Assembly (NCBI GenBank): GCA_946480605.1
Contig: CAMLKW010000040.1
Coordinates: 1-24,388 of the forward strand
Source: an uncultured Roseateles sp.
GTDB taxonomy: Bacteria > Pseudomonadota > Gammaproteobacteria > Burkholderiales > Burkholderiaceae
Reading direction: 5' to 3'
DNA length: 24,388 nt
Of the stretch, positions 7,092-15,124 are shown one piece after another. The notes below the pieces were generated by a model, which worked only from the letters and a program-made list of their open reading frames with translations, was not told where the DNA came from and searched no databases. Each line of letters begins with the position of its first letter. Within the stretch, counting starts at the first letter, position 1. The position numbers were made by a program, and so were the translations under genes.

Positions 7092-9700
7092 AGCGTGGAC
7101 CCGCGCCAGCGCCCGCGGCCGGCGCGCTTGGCTTCGTAGAGGCTGGCGTCGGCGGCAGCCACCAGGGCCTCCAGCGTCACGCCACCGCTCTCGGCCACGC
7201 AGTAGCCGATGCTGACGCCCACGTCGAGCGTCAGGTCGCCGATGTGGTAGGGCGAGCCCAGGGCCTGCAACAGCTTGTCGGCCACGGCGCGGGCGTCGTC
7301 GGCCTGGTGCAGGTGGGGCAGCACCACGGCGAATTCGTCGCCGCCCAGCCGCGCGACCAGATCACCCGGGCGCAGCGCATGGCGCAGCCGCAGCGCGATG
7401 GCCTTCAGCAGCGCGTCGCCGGTCGGGTGGCCGTGCTGGTCGTTGACCGGCTTGAAGCGGTCCAGGTCCAGGTAGAGCAGGGCGCAGCGACGTCCGCCGG
7501 CCAGAGTGCGGCGGGCGCCGTCCTCGAAGCCGGCGCGGTTCAGCAACTGGGTCAGTGCATCGGTCTGCGAGGCCAGCAGCAGGCGGTCCTGCTCGCGGCG
7601 CACCTCGGTCACATCCACCTCGATGGCGATGACGCCCTCGATGCCGCCGCTGTGCACGCGCAGCGGCGCGTACTGCACATCGAGCACGCGTGCGTCGCGG
7701 CCGTCGCCGCTGGCCAGGTCCAACTGGCAGGTCTCCCCGCGCAGCGCCGCCGCGATCAGCGGCGCGCGCGCGGCGTGCTCCAGCGGCCCGAACAGCTCGG
7801 CCATGGTCCGCCCCACCCAGTCGGCCAGCGCGACGCCGCGGGCCTGGCCGAAGGCGGCATTGAAGAAGATCACTCGAGCCTGCGTGTCGCCGACCAGGAA
7901 CTGCGCACGCGCCGTGTGGGCCACGGCCAGCAGCATGGCCTCGCTGCGCTCGCGCTCGCGCTGCGCGCTCAACTGTTCGGTCAGATCGTGCAGCAGCATG
8001 GAGATGGTCTCCACCCGGCCGCGCGGGTTGCGGTGCAGCAGCAGCAGGCAGTCCATGGGCACCTGCTCGTCCAGCAGCTGCATGCTCACGCGGCCGCGCC
8101 AGTGGCCGTCGCGCAGCAGCGTGGGCAACACCTCGCGTTCGTAGACCTCCAGCTGGTCCGACGAGAAGCAGCTGGTGAGGTTGAGGCTGTCCAGCGGCGC
8201 GTCCGTGGCCAGGCCCAGGCGGCGCCGCGCGGCCGGGTTCAGGTAGATCAGCTCGCCGTTCTCGCGGGACTGGCTGATGAAATCCGGCGTCTTGTCGAAG
8301 ATCGCGTTCAGCGTCTTGCGCGCGCTCTCCTGCTCGCCGCGCTCGGTCACGTCCTCCACGGTGCCGGCCTGGCCGGCCGGCCGGCCATCGACGAAGACCG
8401 GCGCCGTGCGCACCTCGATCGAGCGCAGCCGGCCGTCGTCGGCACGGCGCAGCTGGCGCACCATGTGCACGGCCTCGCCGGCGGCGACGTGATGCTTCCA
8501 GCGCTGGATCAGCATGCCGCGCAGGTCGGGGTGCAGCAGCGTGGTCCAGCCCCAGTCCAGGTCCTTGCGTTCCAGGCCGTGCACGCGCAGGTAGGTGTCG
8601 TTGGCGTAGACGATGCGGCCGGTCGCGTCACAGCGGAACAGGCCCAGCGGCATCGCGTTGCTGGTGGCCTGCGCCGTGGCCTCGCGCAGCCTTGCGTCGC
8701 GCTGCAGCAGCACCAGCCGCCGGCCCAGCAGGAACAGGCCCAGCGTGGCGGCCACGGCGATGGCCAGCACCAGGTTGCGCTGGCGGCGGTGCTCGCCCAG
8801 CACGGCGTCCTCGGTGTCGGACAGCAGCAGCTTGATGCCGTACTCGGGCAGCGTGACGAAGGCGCCGACGCGCGGCAGGCCGTCCGTCGCGCCGCCGCTG
8901 CTGGCGAAAAAGCCCTGCTCGCCCACCAGGCCGCGGCGGGCGCTGGGGAACTGCTCGAACAGGTTGCGACCGACGAAGCCGGCGCGCTCGGGGCGGCGCG
9001 CCAGCGCCAGGCCGTCGCCGCGCAGCATGACCAGCGAGGCCTGCGGGCCGGTGGGCAGCGGTCCCTGCGCCGCCATGAGGCCGGGCAGGTCGATGAGGGC
9101 CATGACCAGCTGGTGGTCGCCGAACGGCCGCGACAGCGCCATCAGCAGCGGCAGCCGGGTGCCTCCGTCCAGCTGCAACGGTGGGCCCAGCGTGATGCCC
9201 TCGGGCACGACGCCCGACACCTGCTCGAAGGCCGCGCTGCCGGCGATGCTGGCGTTGCCGCTGTCGCCACCGACACGCAGCGGGTTGACCCGTCCCGTGG
9301 CCGAGACCAGCACCACGTCCACCAGCTGCCGCGAGCTGCGGCGCAGGCCGTCCACCAGCTCGTGCAGCGAGGCGTCGTCGGCCAGCGACTCGTCATCGCT
9401 GCGGGTCAGCAGCCACAGGTCCACCACGCGCAGGGCCTGCTCGGCCTGGCGCACCACGGGCTCGGTCTGCAGTGCGATCGCGCGCGCGCCCACCATGAGC
9501 TGCCGGCGCTGCTCGGCGACCAGCTCGCGCGGCCGTTCGACGGCGTACCAGACGACGATGGCCCACAGCGTCAGCACGACCAGGCCGAAAGCCAGCGCCG
9601 GTGCCAGCAGCAGCGCGCGGTCGCGCCAGCGCCGCCGGCGCACGAGCTGGGTTGGCTCGGGCTCGGGCGGTGGCGGGTCGGGCAGGACGGAGTCCATCAT
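7088..9700 (-). CDS. Membrane-bound diguanylate cyclase with extracytoplasmic sensor and three PAS-like domains
   Basis: This 870-residue protein has a Pro-rich N-terminus, a first membrane helix (about 29-53), a periplasmic region (about 54-308, probably Cache-like) and a second membrane helix (about 309-332). Three PAS-like domains follow (about 341-455, 460-578 and 585-702). The C-terminal GGDEF domain (about 710-866) begins with DALTQLLNRAGFEDG, has DLDRFKPVNDQHGH for metal and substrate binding, and the active-site RLGGDEF with GGDEF at 786-790. RPGD at 777-780, five residues before GGDEF, fits the RxxD allosteric inhibitory site. It should therefore make c-di-GMP from two GTP, subject to product inhibition. 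No EAL or HD-GYP domain is present. It lies 35 bases downstream of matB on the same strand, so read-through is possible. The first of two tandem ATGs (9700) is used. The ribosome-binding site is weak. Confidence 0.93.
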   Translation of the reverse strand: MMDSVLPDPPPPEPEPTQLVRRRRWRDRALLLAPALAFGLVVLTLWAIVVWYAVERPRELVAEQRRQLMVGARAIALQTEPVVRQAEQALRVVDLWLLTRSDDESLADDASLHELVDGLRRSSRQLVDVVLVSATGRVNPLRVGGDSGNASIAGSAAFEQVSGVVPEGITLGPPLQLDGGTRLPLLMALSRPFGDHQLVMALIDLPGLMAAQGPLPTGPQASLVMLRGDGLALARRPERAGFVGRNLFEQFPSARRGLVGEQGFFASSGGATDGLPRVGAFVTLPEYGIKLLLSDTEDAVLGEHRRQRNLVLAIAVAATLGLFLLGRRLVLLQRDARLREATAQATSNAMPLGLFRCDATGRIVYANDTYLRVHGLERKDLDWGWTTLLHPDLRGMLIQRWKHHVAAGEAVHMVRQLRRADDGRLRSIEVRTAPVFVDGRPAGQAGTVEDVTERGEQESARKTLNAIFDKTPDFISQSRENGELIYLNPAARRRLGLATDAPLDSLNLTSCFSSDQLEVYEREVLPTLLRDGHWRGRVSMQLLDEQVPMDCLLLLHRNPRGRVETISMLLHDLTEQLSAQRERERSEAMLLAVAHTARAQFLVGDTQARVIFFNAAFGQARGVALADWVGRTMAELFGPLEHAARAPLIAAALRGETCQLDLASGDGRDARVLDVQYAPLRVHSGGIEGVIAIEVDVTEVRREQDRLLLASQTDALTQLLNRAGFEDGARRTLAGGRRCALLYLDLDRFKPVNDQHGHPTGDALLKAIALRLRHALRPGDLVARLGGDEFAVVLPHLHQADDARAVADKLLQALGSPYHIGDLTLDVGVSIGYCVAESGGVTLEALVAAADASLYEAKRAGRGRWRGSTL

Positions 9701-9735
9701 CGCCAGACCATTCTGCGATGCCTGGCGCGCCCGCG

Positions 9736-11238
9736 CTACGGCTTGAACAGATGGGCGTGCTGCTCGCGCAGCAGCTTCTTCTGCACCTTGCCCATCGCGT
9801 TGCGCGGCAGCTCGGCCGCGACGATGACGCGTTTGGGCACCTTGAAGCCGGCGATGCGGGTCTTCAGCGCGGCGATCAGGGCTTCGGGGTCGGGCGTGCC
9901 GGCCGGCGTGACGACGGCCACCACGGCCTCGCCGAAGTCGGGGTGGGGCACGCCGATGACGGCCGATTCGCCGACGCCGGGCAGCTCGTTGAGGAAGCCT
10001 TCCACCTCGGCCGGGTAGACGTTGAAGCCGCCGCTGATGATGAGGTCCTTGCTGCGGCCGATCAGCGTCAGGTAGCCGCGGGCATCGACGCGGCCCACAT
10101 CGCCGGTCCTGAACCAGCCGTCGGCCGTGAACTCCTCGGCCGTCTTCTCCGGCATCTGCCAGTAGCCGCTGAAGACATTGGGCCCGCGCACCTGCACGTG
10201 GCCGATCTCGTCCACCGCGCAGGGCTGGCCGTCGTCGCGCAGCACGCGCAGGCCCACGCCGGGCAGCGCCGGGCCCACGGTGCCGCCGACGCGCTCGCCG
10301 TCTTTGGCGCGGCAGGGGTTGGACGTCAGCATCAGCGTCTCGCTCATGCCGTAGCGCTCCAGGATCAGGTGGCCCGTGCGGGCCTGCCAGTCGCGCCAGG
10401 TCTCGATGAGCAGTGGCGCCGAGCCGCTGATGAACAGGCGGATGTTGCTCGTGTCGAGCAGCTTCTCCTGCAGCAGCCGCACGTACAGCGTGGGCACGCC
10501 CATGAAGACCGTGGCCTCGGGCAGCCGGCGGGCGACGGCTGGGGCGTCGAACTTGTTGAACCAGAGCATCTTGCTGCCGTTCAGCAGCGCGCCGTGCGAG
10601 GCGACGAACAGGCCGTGCACGTGGAAGATGGGCAGCGCATGCAGCAGCACGTCGTCGGGCTGCCAGTCCCAGAAGGTCTTGAGCGTCTGTGCGTTGCTCA
10701 GCAGGTTGCCGTGGCTGAGCATGGCGCCCTTGCTGCGCCCGGTGGTGCCGCTGGTGTAGAGGATGGCGGCGAGGTCGCCAGCGTCACGCTTCATCGGTTC
10801 GTGCGCGTCGCTCATCTGCGTGGCGCGGTCCAGCAACGTGCCGCTGCGGTCGTCGTTCAGCGTGAACACCCAGCGCACGCCGCGCTGGAACGCGAGCTTG
10901 CTGATCCAGCCGAAGTTCTTGCCGGCGCACACCACCACGCCAGGCGCGGCGTCGGTGATGAAGTGCTCCAGCTCAGCCGCCTGGTAGGCCGGGTTCAGCG
11001 GCAGGTAGACGAAGCCGGCGCGCAGCACGGCCAGGTACAGGATCAGGCCCTCGACGCTCTTGTCCGCGTGCACGGCGACGCGGCTGCCTGGGGCCAAGTC
11101 CAGCCGGCCCAGCCAGTTGGCCAGCATCGCGCTGCCGCGCTCCAGGTCGCGCCAGCTGTACAGCGCGCCGTCATGGTCGATGGCGGTGGCGTCGAGGTCG
11201 GCCGGGAAGCCGGCGCGCAGGGCGGAATACAGATTCAT
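9736..11238 (-). CDS. matB: Malonyl-CoA synthetase (MatB-type acyl-CoA ligase)
   Basis: This 500-residue member of the ANL adenylating superfamily resembles rhizobial MatB over its whole length as I recall that sequence. MatB converts malonate, CoA and ATP to malonyl-CoA, AMP and pyrophosphate. Visible core motifs are AAILYTSGTTGRSKGAMLSH (ATP phosphate loop), HALPIFHVHGLFVA, FISGSAPLL, LERYGMSET with the following TSNP, DGWFRTGDVG, GRSKDLIISGGFNVYP, and LPRNAMGKVQKKLL with the catalytic lysine of the C-terminal domain. MatB-characteristic stretches include VEKS-like DKSVEGLILYLAVLRAGFVYLPLN and GVPTLYVRLLQ. It starts 6 bases after the stop of the Bug-type binding protein gene without its own clear Shine-Dalgarno, which implies coupling. 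A malonyl-CoA decarboxylase (MatA) gene, the usual partner, is not in the window. A relaxed specificity for methylmalonate is possible. Confidence 0.92.
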   Translation of the reverse strand: MNLYSALRAGFPADLDATAIDHDGALYSWRDLERGSAMLANWLGRLDLAPGSRVAVHADKSVEGLILYLAVLRAGFVYLPLNPAYQAAELEHFITDAAPGVVVCAGKNFGWISKLAFQRGVRWVFTLNDDRSGTLLDRATQMSDAHEPMKRDAGDLAAILYTSGTTGRSKGAMLSHGNLLSNAQTLKTFWDWQPDDVLLHALPIFHVHGLFVASHGALLNGSKMLWFNKFDAPAVARRLPEATVFMGVPTLYVRLLQEKLLDTSNIRLFISGSAPLLIETWRDWQARTGHLILERYGMSETLMLTSNPCRAKDGERVGGTVGPALPGVGLRVLRDDGQPCAVDEIGHVQVRGPNVFSGYWQMPEKTAEEFTADGWFRTGDVGRVDARGYLTLIGRSKDLIISGGFNVYPAEVEGFLNELPGVGESAVIGVPHPDFGEAVVAVVTPAGTPDPEALIAALKTRIAGFKVPKRVIVAAELPRNAMGKVQKKLLREQHAHLFKP

Positions 11239-11244
11239 CGTCGG

Positions 11245-12195
11245 TCAGTCCATCTTGGCACCGGACGCCTTCACCACGGCGGCCCAGCGCTTGATTTCCG
11301 CGCTGACGAACTGCCCGAACGCGTCGCCATACAGGTTGGGAATCTCGGCGCCCAGCCCGTGCCAGATGTTGCGCAGGTCCTCGGTCGCGAAGGCCTTGCG
11401 CAGTTCGGCCTGCATCGCCGCGATGGCCTCGCGCGGCGTTCCCTTGGGCGCCCACAGGCCGTACCAGGTGGACACCTCGTAGCCCGGCACGCCGGCCTCG
11501 GCCGCGGTGGGCACGTCGGGGAAGCCCACGGCGCGTCGCGTGCCGGCCACGGCCAGCGCCTTGATGCGGCCGGCCTTGATGTGCTGGGCCGACGAGCCCA
11601 GGCCGTCGAACATCAGCTCCACCTGGCCGGCGATCAGGTCCTGCAGCGCCGGGCCGGCGCCGCGGTAGGGGATGTGGGTGATGAAGGTCTTGGTGTTGAG
11701 CTTGAACAGCTCGCCGGCCAGGTGGTGCGAGGTGCCGTTGCCGGCGGACGCGTAGTTCAGCTTGGCCGGTTTGGCGCGCACCGTGGCCAGCAGGCCCTTC
11801 AGGTCGGTGACCGGCACCTGCGCCGGGTGCACGACGATGACCTGGGGCACGCTGGCCAGCAGCGCGACGGGGATGAAGTCGTCTTCCAGCCGGTAGTCCA
11901 GCCGGGGGTACATGGACGGCGCGATGGTGTGGTGCACCGCGCCCATGAAGAAGTTGCTGCCGTCGGCGGCCTGCTTGGCCGCGACGCTGGCGCCCACGGT
12001 GCCGCCGGCGCCGCCCTTGTTGTCGATGAGCACCTGGCGCCCCAGCTGCCGCGTCAGCATCGCGGTCAGCGGCCGCGCGAAGGCGTCGGTGCCGCCGCCG
12101 GCGGGGAAGGGCACGATCCAGGTCTGGGGCTTGGTGCTCTGGGCCTGGACGATCCAGGGGCTCAGCAGGGCGGGCAGCAGCGTGCGGCGCTTCAT
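11245..12195 (-). CDS. Bug/TctC-family periplasmic substrate-binding protein
   Basis: This 316-residue protein has a short signal peptide (MKRRTLLPALLSPWIVQAQ, probable cleavage after residues ending QAQ or VQA). The mature protein shows the Bug signature WIVPFPAGGGTDAFARPLT near its start, then VLIDNKGGAGGTVGASVAAK, LNYASAGNGTSHHLAGELFK, THIPYRGAGPALQDLIAGQVELMFD and VPTAAEAGVPGYEVSTWYGLWAPKGTP. These are all typical of the family expanded in Burkholderiales. Such proteins bind carboxylates and deliver them to tripartite tricarboxylate transporters or act as sensors. The gene lies 6 bases before matB on the same strand, so malonate or a related dicarboxylate is the likely ligand (inference). 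AGGAG stands eight bases upstream of the ATG. No TctA/TctB membrane subunits are nearby, as is common for orphan Bug genes. Confidence 0.92.
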   Translation of the reverse strand: MKRRTLLPALLSPWIVQAQSTKPQTWIVPFPAGGGTDAFARPLTAMLTRQLGRQVLIDNKGGAGGTVGASVAAKQAADGSNFFMGAVHHTIAPSMYPRLDYRLEDDFIPVALLASVPQVIVVHPAQVPVTDLKGLLATVRAKPAKLNYASAGNGTSHHLAGELFKLNTKTFITHIPYRGAGPALQDLIAGQVELMFDGLGSSAQHIKAGRIKALAVAGTRRAVGFPDVPTAAEAGVPGYEVSTWYGLWAPKGTPREAIAAMQAELRKAFATEDLRNIWHGLGAEIPNLYGDAFGQFVSAEIKRWAAVVKASGAKMD

Positions 12196-12253
12196 GGGCT
12201 TGTCTCCTGACGGTGTCGTTGTGCGGACGATTATGGTGGCCCGCCGGCCCGCG

Positions 12254-14245
12254 TCAGGATTGCAGCAGTTCGGTCACGCGGGCCAGCAGCTCGGCCTTGG
12301 CGAAGGGCTTGTTCAGGCTGTCGCAGCGGGCCTCGTCCAGGAACTGGCGGGCCGTCGGCGACAGCGTGTCGCCGGTGACGAACAGCATGCGCCGCGAAAG
12401 CTGAGGCCGCGTGCGCTTGACCTCGCGCCACAGGCCCGCGCCGTCCAGCTCGGGCATGTGCAGGTCGCTGATGATGGCGTCGAAGCGTGCCTCCTCCAGC
12501 ATGGCCAGCGCCACCGCGCCGGACTCGGCCGTCATGACCTCGTAGCCGGCGCCCGACAGCATCTCGCCGAGCAGATCGGCGATCTCGGGCTCATCGTCCA
12601 CCACCAGCAGCCGGGCGTTGCATTCGTCGGTGGCCGCCAGCGGCGCGGGTTCGGTCTCGCTGGGCTCGGGCTCGCCGCTGACCGGCAGCTGCAGGCTGAA
12701 GCAGGCGCCGCTGCCGTCGTCCAGCAGCGTCAGCTCGCCGCCATGGTCGCGCGCGATGGAGCGCGACACGGCCAGGCCCAGGCCGGTGCCCACGCCCTCG
12801 CTCTTGGTCGTGAAGAAGGGCTCGAACACGCGCTCGCGCAGCTCGGCCGGAATGCCCGGGCCGTTGTCGCGCACGCGCAGCCAGATGCGCGGAGAGCGGC
12901 GCCGGTCGCCCTCGGTCACCGGCGCCAGGCCGGTGGAGACGGTCAGGCGCCGGCCATGGTCGCGCAGGCCCAGCGCCTGCTGTGCGTTGACGATGAGGTT
13001 GAGCACGATCTGGCCGACCTGGTCGGCGTCGGCCTTCACGGGCGGCAGGCCGGGCAGCAGGTCCAGCGTGACGGCGATGCCGTGGCTGCGCAGCACGTAG
13101 GCCAGCATGTCCACGGCGGCGGTGGCCAGGTCGTTCAGCGCCACCTCGCTGCGGTTGGCCGGCCGGCTGCGCGCCATGTTCAGGAAGGTGCGCACGATGC
13201 GGCCGCAGCGCTCGGCGGCCTCGTGGATGCGCTGGGCGTCGGCGGCCAGCGGGCTGCCGCCCATCTTCTCGGCCAGCAGCGCGGCGCGGCCCATGACGAT
13301 GGACAGCGGGTTGTTCAGCTCGTGGGCCACGCCGGCCAGCAGGCTGCCCATGGCGGTCAGCTTCTCGCTCTGGCGCAGCGCCTCGCGCTGGCGTTCGATC
13401 TCGTCGCGCGCGGTCTCGCGCTCGGACAGGTCGAACAGCGACGCCGTGTAGAAGATCTGCCCGCCCACGCCGGTGCGCCATAGCACCATCTCGACGGGGA
13501 ACTCGCTGCCGTCCGCGCGCAGCGCCGGCATCTCCACGCGCCGGCCCATCACGCGCTGCTCGCCGCCCGCCGTCACGCGAGCCATGCCGGCGTCGTGCGC
13601 GCCGCGCAGGCGCTCGGGGATCATGACCTCGGCGACCGAGCGCCCCAGCGCCTGCGCGCGCGGCAGCCCGAACATGGCCGCGGCGGCCGGGTTGAACTCG
13701 ACGATGTGGCCGGTCTCGTCGGTGGAGACCAGCGCCGCCATCGCGTTGTCGAAGATGGACGACTTGAGTGCCTCACTGGCCTCCAGCTCGGCGACCTTGT
13801 GGGACAGCTCGGCCTCGCGCAGCTTCAGCTCGGTCACGTCCAGGCTCATGACGACGGTGGCCTGCGGCACGCCGTCCTTCATCTCCACCGGCACCAGGTG
13901 CTCGCGCATGTAGCGCCGGCCCATGCCGGCCAGGTGGATCCAGCCCTCCCAGGCCACGGTCTGCCCGCCGCGCATGCGCTCGCGCACGTCCTTGTAGGCC
14001 ACATAGGCCGCGTCGCCGACGATGCGGCCTATGGGCTGCTGCAGCACCTGCTTGGGATGCAGGCCGGTGAACTTGAAGAACTCGTGGTTGGCCCAGACCA
14101 GCCTTTCCTCCGCGTCCAGCACCACCACGCGGGCGGGGACGGCGTCCAGCACGCGGGTCAGCAGCGGCAGCGTGGCCTGCAGCACGGCGCTGAGTTCCCC
14201 GACGCCGGCTTCCGGCGCGGGGTGGATCTGAAAAGCTTCGGTCAT
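12254..14245 (-). CDS. PAS-PAS hybrid sensor histidine kinase with C-terminal receiver
   Basis: This 663-residue, apparently soluble protein has no membrane helix. The order is PAS 1 (about 30-142), a short coiled linker, PAS 2 (about 155-275), HisKA with the phosphoacceptor His308 in AGVAHELNNPLSIVMG, and a HATPase domain with N box near 417-420, DNGPGIP at 460-466, EPFFTTKS and GTGLGLA at about 487-492. A receiver follows (about 545-660) with acidic VVDDEP near 549-553 and phosphoacceptor Asp594 in IISDLHMPELDG. The ELNNPL H box and DHGG signature resemble NtrB/HK4-type kinases. The ATG at 14245 has GGGAGAGGG just upstream. A longer in-frame start (14338) would add 31 Pro-rich residues overlapping the globin gene. 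It follows the globin gene by 40 bases and precedes the Bug gene by 58. The signal is unknown. A haem or other cofactor in PAS 1 cannot be judged by eye. Confidence 0.94.
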   Translation of the reverse strand: MTEAFQIHPAPEAGVGELSAVLQATLPLLTRVLDAVPARVVVLDAEERLVWANHEFFKFTGLHPKQVLQQPIGRIVGDAAYVAYKDVRERMRGGQTVAWEGWIHLAGMGRRYMREHLVPVEMKDGVPQATVVMSLDVTELKLREAELSHKVAELEASEALKSSIFDNAMAALVSTDETGHIVEFNPAAAAMFGLPRAQALGRSVAEVMIPERLRGAHDAGMARVTAGGEQRVMGRRVEMPALRADGSEFPVEMVLWRTGVGGQIFYTASLFDLSERETARDEIERQREALRQSEKLTAMGSLLAGVAHELNNPLSIVMGRAALLAEKMGGSPLAADAQRIHEAAERCGRIVRTFLNMARSRPANRSEVALNDLATAAVDMLAYVLRSHGIAVTLDLLPGLPPVKADADQVGQIVLNLIVNAQQALGLRDHGRRLTVSTGLAPVTEGDRRRSPRIWLRVRDNGPGIPAELRERVFEPFFTTKSEGVGTGLGLAVSRSIARDHGGELTLLDDGSGACFSLQLPVSGEPEPSETEPAPLAATDECNARLLVVDDEPEIADLLGEMLSGAGYEVMTAESGAVALAMLEEARFDAIISDLHMPELDGAGLWREVKRTRPQLSRRMLFVTGDTLSPTARQFLDEARCDSLNKPFAKAELLARVTELLQS

Positions 14246-14285
14246 CGGGCCCTCTCCCTGCAAGCGCGGCCGATGATACGAAGGC

Positions 14286-14711
14286 TCAGGCGGCCAGGGC
14301 GGGTTGGGCGGCGCCCTGTTGCATGGTGAAGGCCACATGGCCGTACATCGCGGTCCAGGCCTCGCGCACCTCGGGCGTGAAACTGGCGCCCAGGCCGGCG
14401 GCCAGCGTGTCCAGCAGTGCGGCGCCGACGGCGTCGTAGTGCGCGTCGACGACGCCGTAGCCGACGTGGCGCTGGCCCAGGCGCAGCAGCACCGCCTCCA
14501 GCGCGGCGGGGCGGTCCAGCAGCTCGATGGCGGCGGACAGCATCTGCATCAGGCGGCCGCCCTGCTCGGCCATGTCGCCGCCGCGGAACAGCGCGCGCAG
14601 CGCCGGGTCGCGGGCGAACAGCTGGGCATAGAAGGCCTCGGCCACCGTGGCAGCCAGGGGCTTGAGCGGCTCGAAGCTGCCGCGGATGAGGGTGATCTGC
14701 TGCGGGGTCAT
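14286..14711 (-). CDS. Single-domain haemoglobin (Vitreoscilla-type / flavohaemoglobin-like globin)
   Basis: This 141-residue globin lacks the reductase domain of flavohaemoglobins. Tyr28 in AFYAQLF is at the B10 position and Phe42 in ALF at CD1. Gln50 in DMAEQGG is at E7, and the proximal His82 (F8) lies in GQRHVGYGV. The end, EVREAWTAMYGHVAFTM, is the usual last helix. Such proteins bind oxygen and nitric oxide and protect respiration or detoxify NO with a separate reductase. The ATG at 14711 has AAGGA upstream. A frame extending to 14801 adds 30 Arg-rich residues and is unlikely. It lies upstream of, and on the same strand as, the hybrid histidine kinase (40 bases), so the two may be co-transcribed. 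The 176-base region before it contains the inverted repeat at 14791-14825. Confidence 0.93.
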   Translation of the reverse strand: MTPQQITLIRGSFEPLKPLAATVAEAFYAQLFARDPALRALFRGGDMAEQGGRLMQMLSAAIELLDRPAALEAVLLRLGQRHVGYGVVDAHYDAVGAALLDTLAAGLGASFTPEVREAWTAMYGHVAFTMQQGAAQPALAA

Positions 14712-14790
14712 GGTGATTCCTTCAAGTGATCGTTGAGGACGGGATGAATTCCGGGCCGAGCGCCGGGCCGCTCCCAAGCCGGCCCGCCAG

Positions 14791-14825
14791 GCGATGTGCA
14801 TGCGTCTCTATGCCGCATGCATCGC
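14791..14825 (-). promoter_or_regulatory. Inverted repeat upstream of the globin gene
   Basis: GCGATGTGCATGCG (14791-14804) faces CGCATGCATCGC (14814-14825). The eight inner bases TGCATGCG/CGCATGCA pair perfectly and the outer GCGA/TCGC pair after a two-base bulge, with a nine-base loop. It lies about 80 bases upstream of the globin ATG and could be an operator for an NO- or oxygen-responsive regulator, or a mRNA hairpin. The GATG...CATC edges are only loosely like NsrR sites, so no regulator is assigned. The rest of the 14712-14887 gap shows nothing I can name. Confidence 0.4.
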
Positions 14826-14887
14826 CGTCCCCTCGGGGGATCGGCTGGACACGCCGGCGTTCAGCCGGGGCGGGGCCGGACGAGGGG

Positions 14888-15085
14888 TCAACGCAGGAAT
14901 GCGTCGGCGACGGGGGCGAAGACGCACAGCAGCGGCACGGCCGCGACCAGGCGTTCGAGCGGATGCCAGCCGGCTTCCGGCTCGGCGGCGCAGTCGTCGA
15001 GGTCTTCGGCAAAGGCCTCGCTGCGGTAGGGGACGGCCAGGGTTTCCGGCCAGTCGGTGAAGGGGCTGTCGCTGCGGTAGTTCAT
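14888..15085 (-). CDS. Small 65-residue protein, possible C-terminal membrane segment
   Basis: This protein starts MNYRSDSPFTDWPETLAVPY. It has an acidic middle (EAFAEDLDDCAAEPEAGWH) and a hydrophobic C-terminal stretch (RLVAAVPLLCVFAPVADAFL) that could be one short membrane or amphipathic helix. I recognise no family. It is likely real: AGGAG lies six bases before the ATG, and it is transcribed divergently from the response regulator across a 129-base promoter region. The shared bipartite repeat motif in that region is oriented toward this gene, as it is toward the RTX gene and the transporter gene at the other two sites. It may therefore belong to the same regulon as the secretion module (inference). 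Its function is unknown. Confidence 0.65.
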   Translation of the reverse strand: MNYRSDSPFTDWPETLAVPYRSEAFAEDLDDCAAEPEAGWHPLERLVAAVPLLCVFAPVADAFLR

Positions 15086-15124
15086 GGCGTCTCCTTGTCG
15101 GTGTCGCCACTGTCGGCGGTGCCT

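Noticed and set aside
6803..12210. Very long open plus-strand frames (over 800 and 1000 codons) opposite the diguanylate cyclase, matB and Bug genes
   Set aside because: Their translations are His/Gln/Ala/Val/Arg-rich without any family motif and lie antisense to genes with clear conserved domains. High-GC codon bias leaves such shadow frames open.
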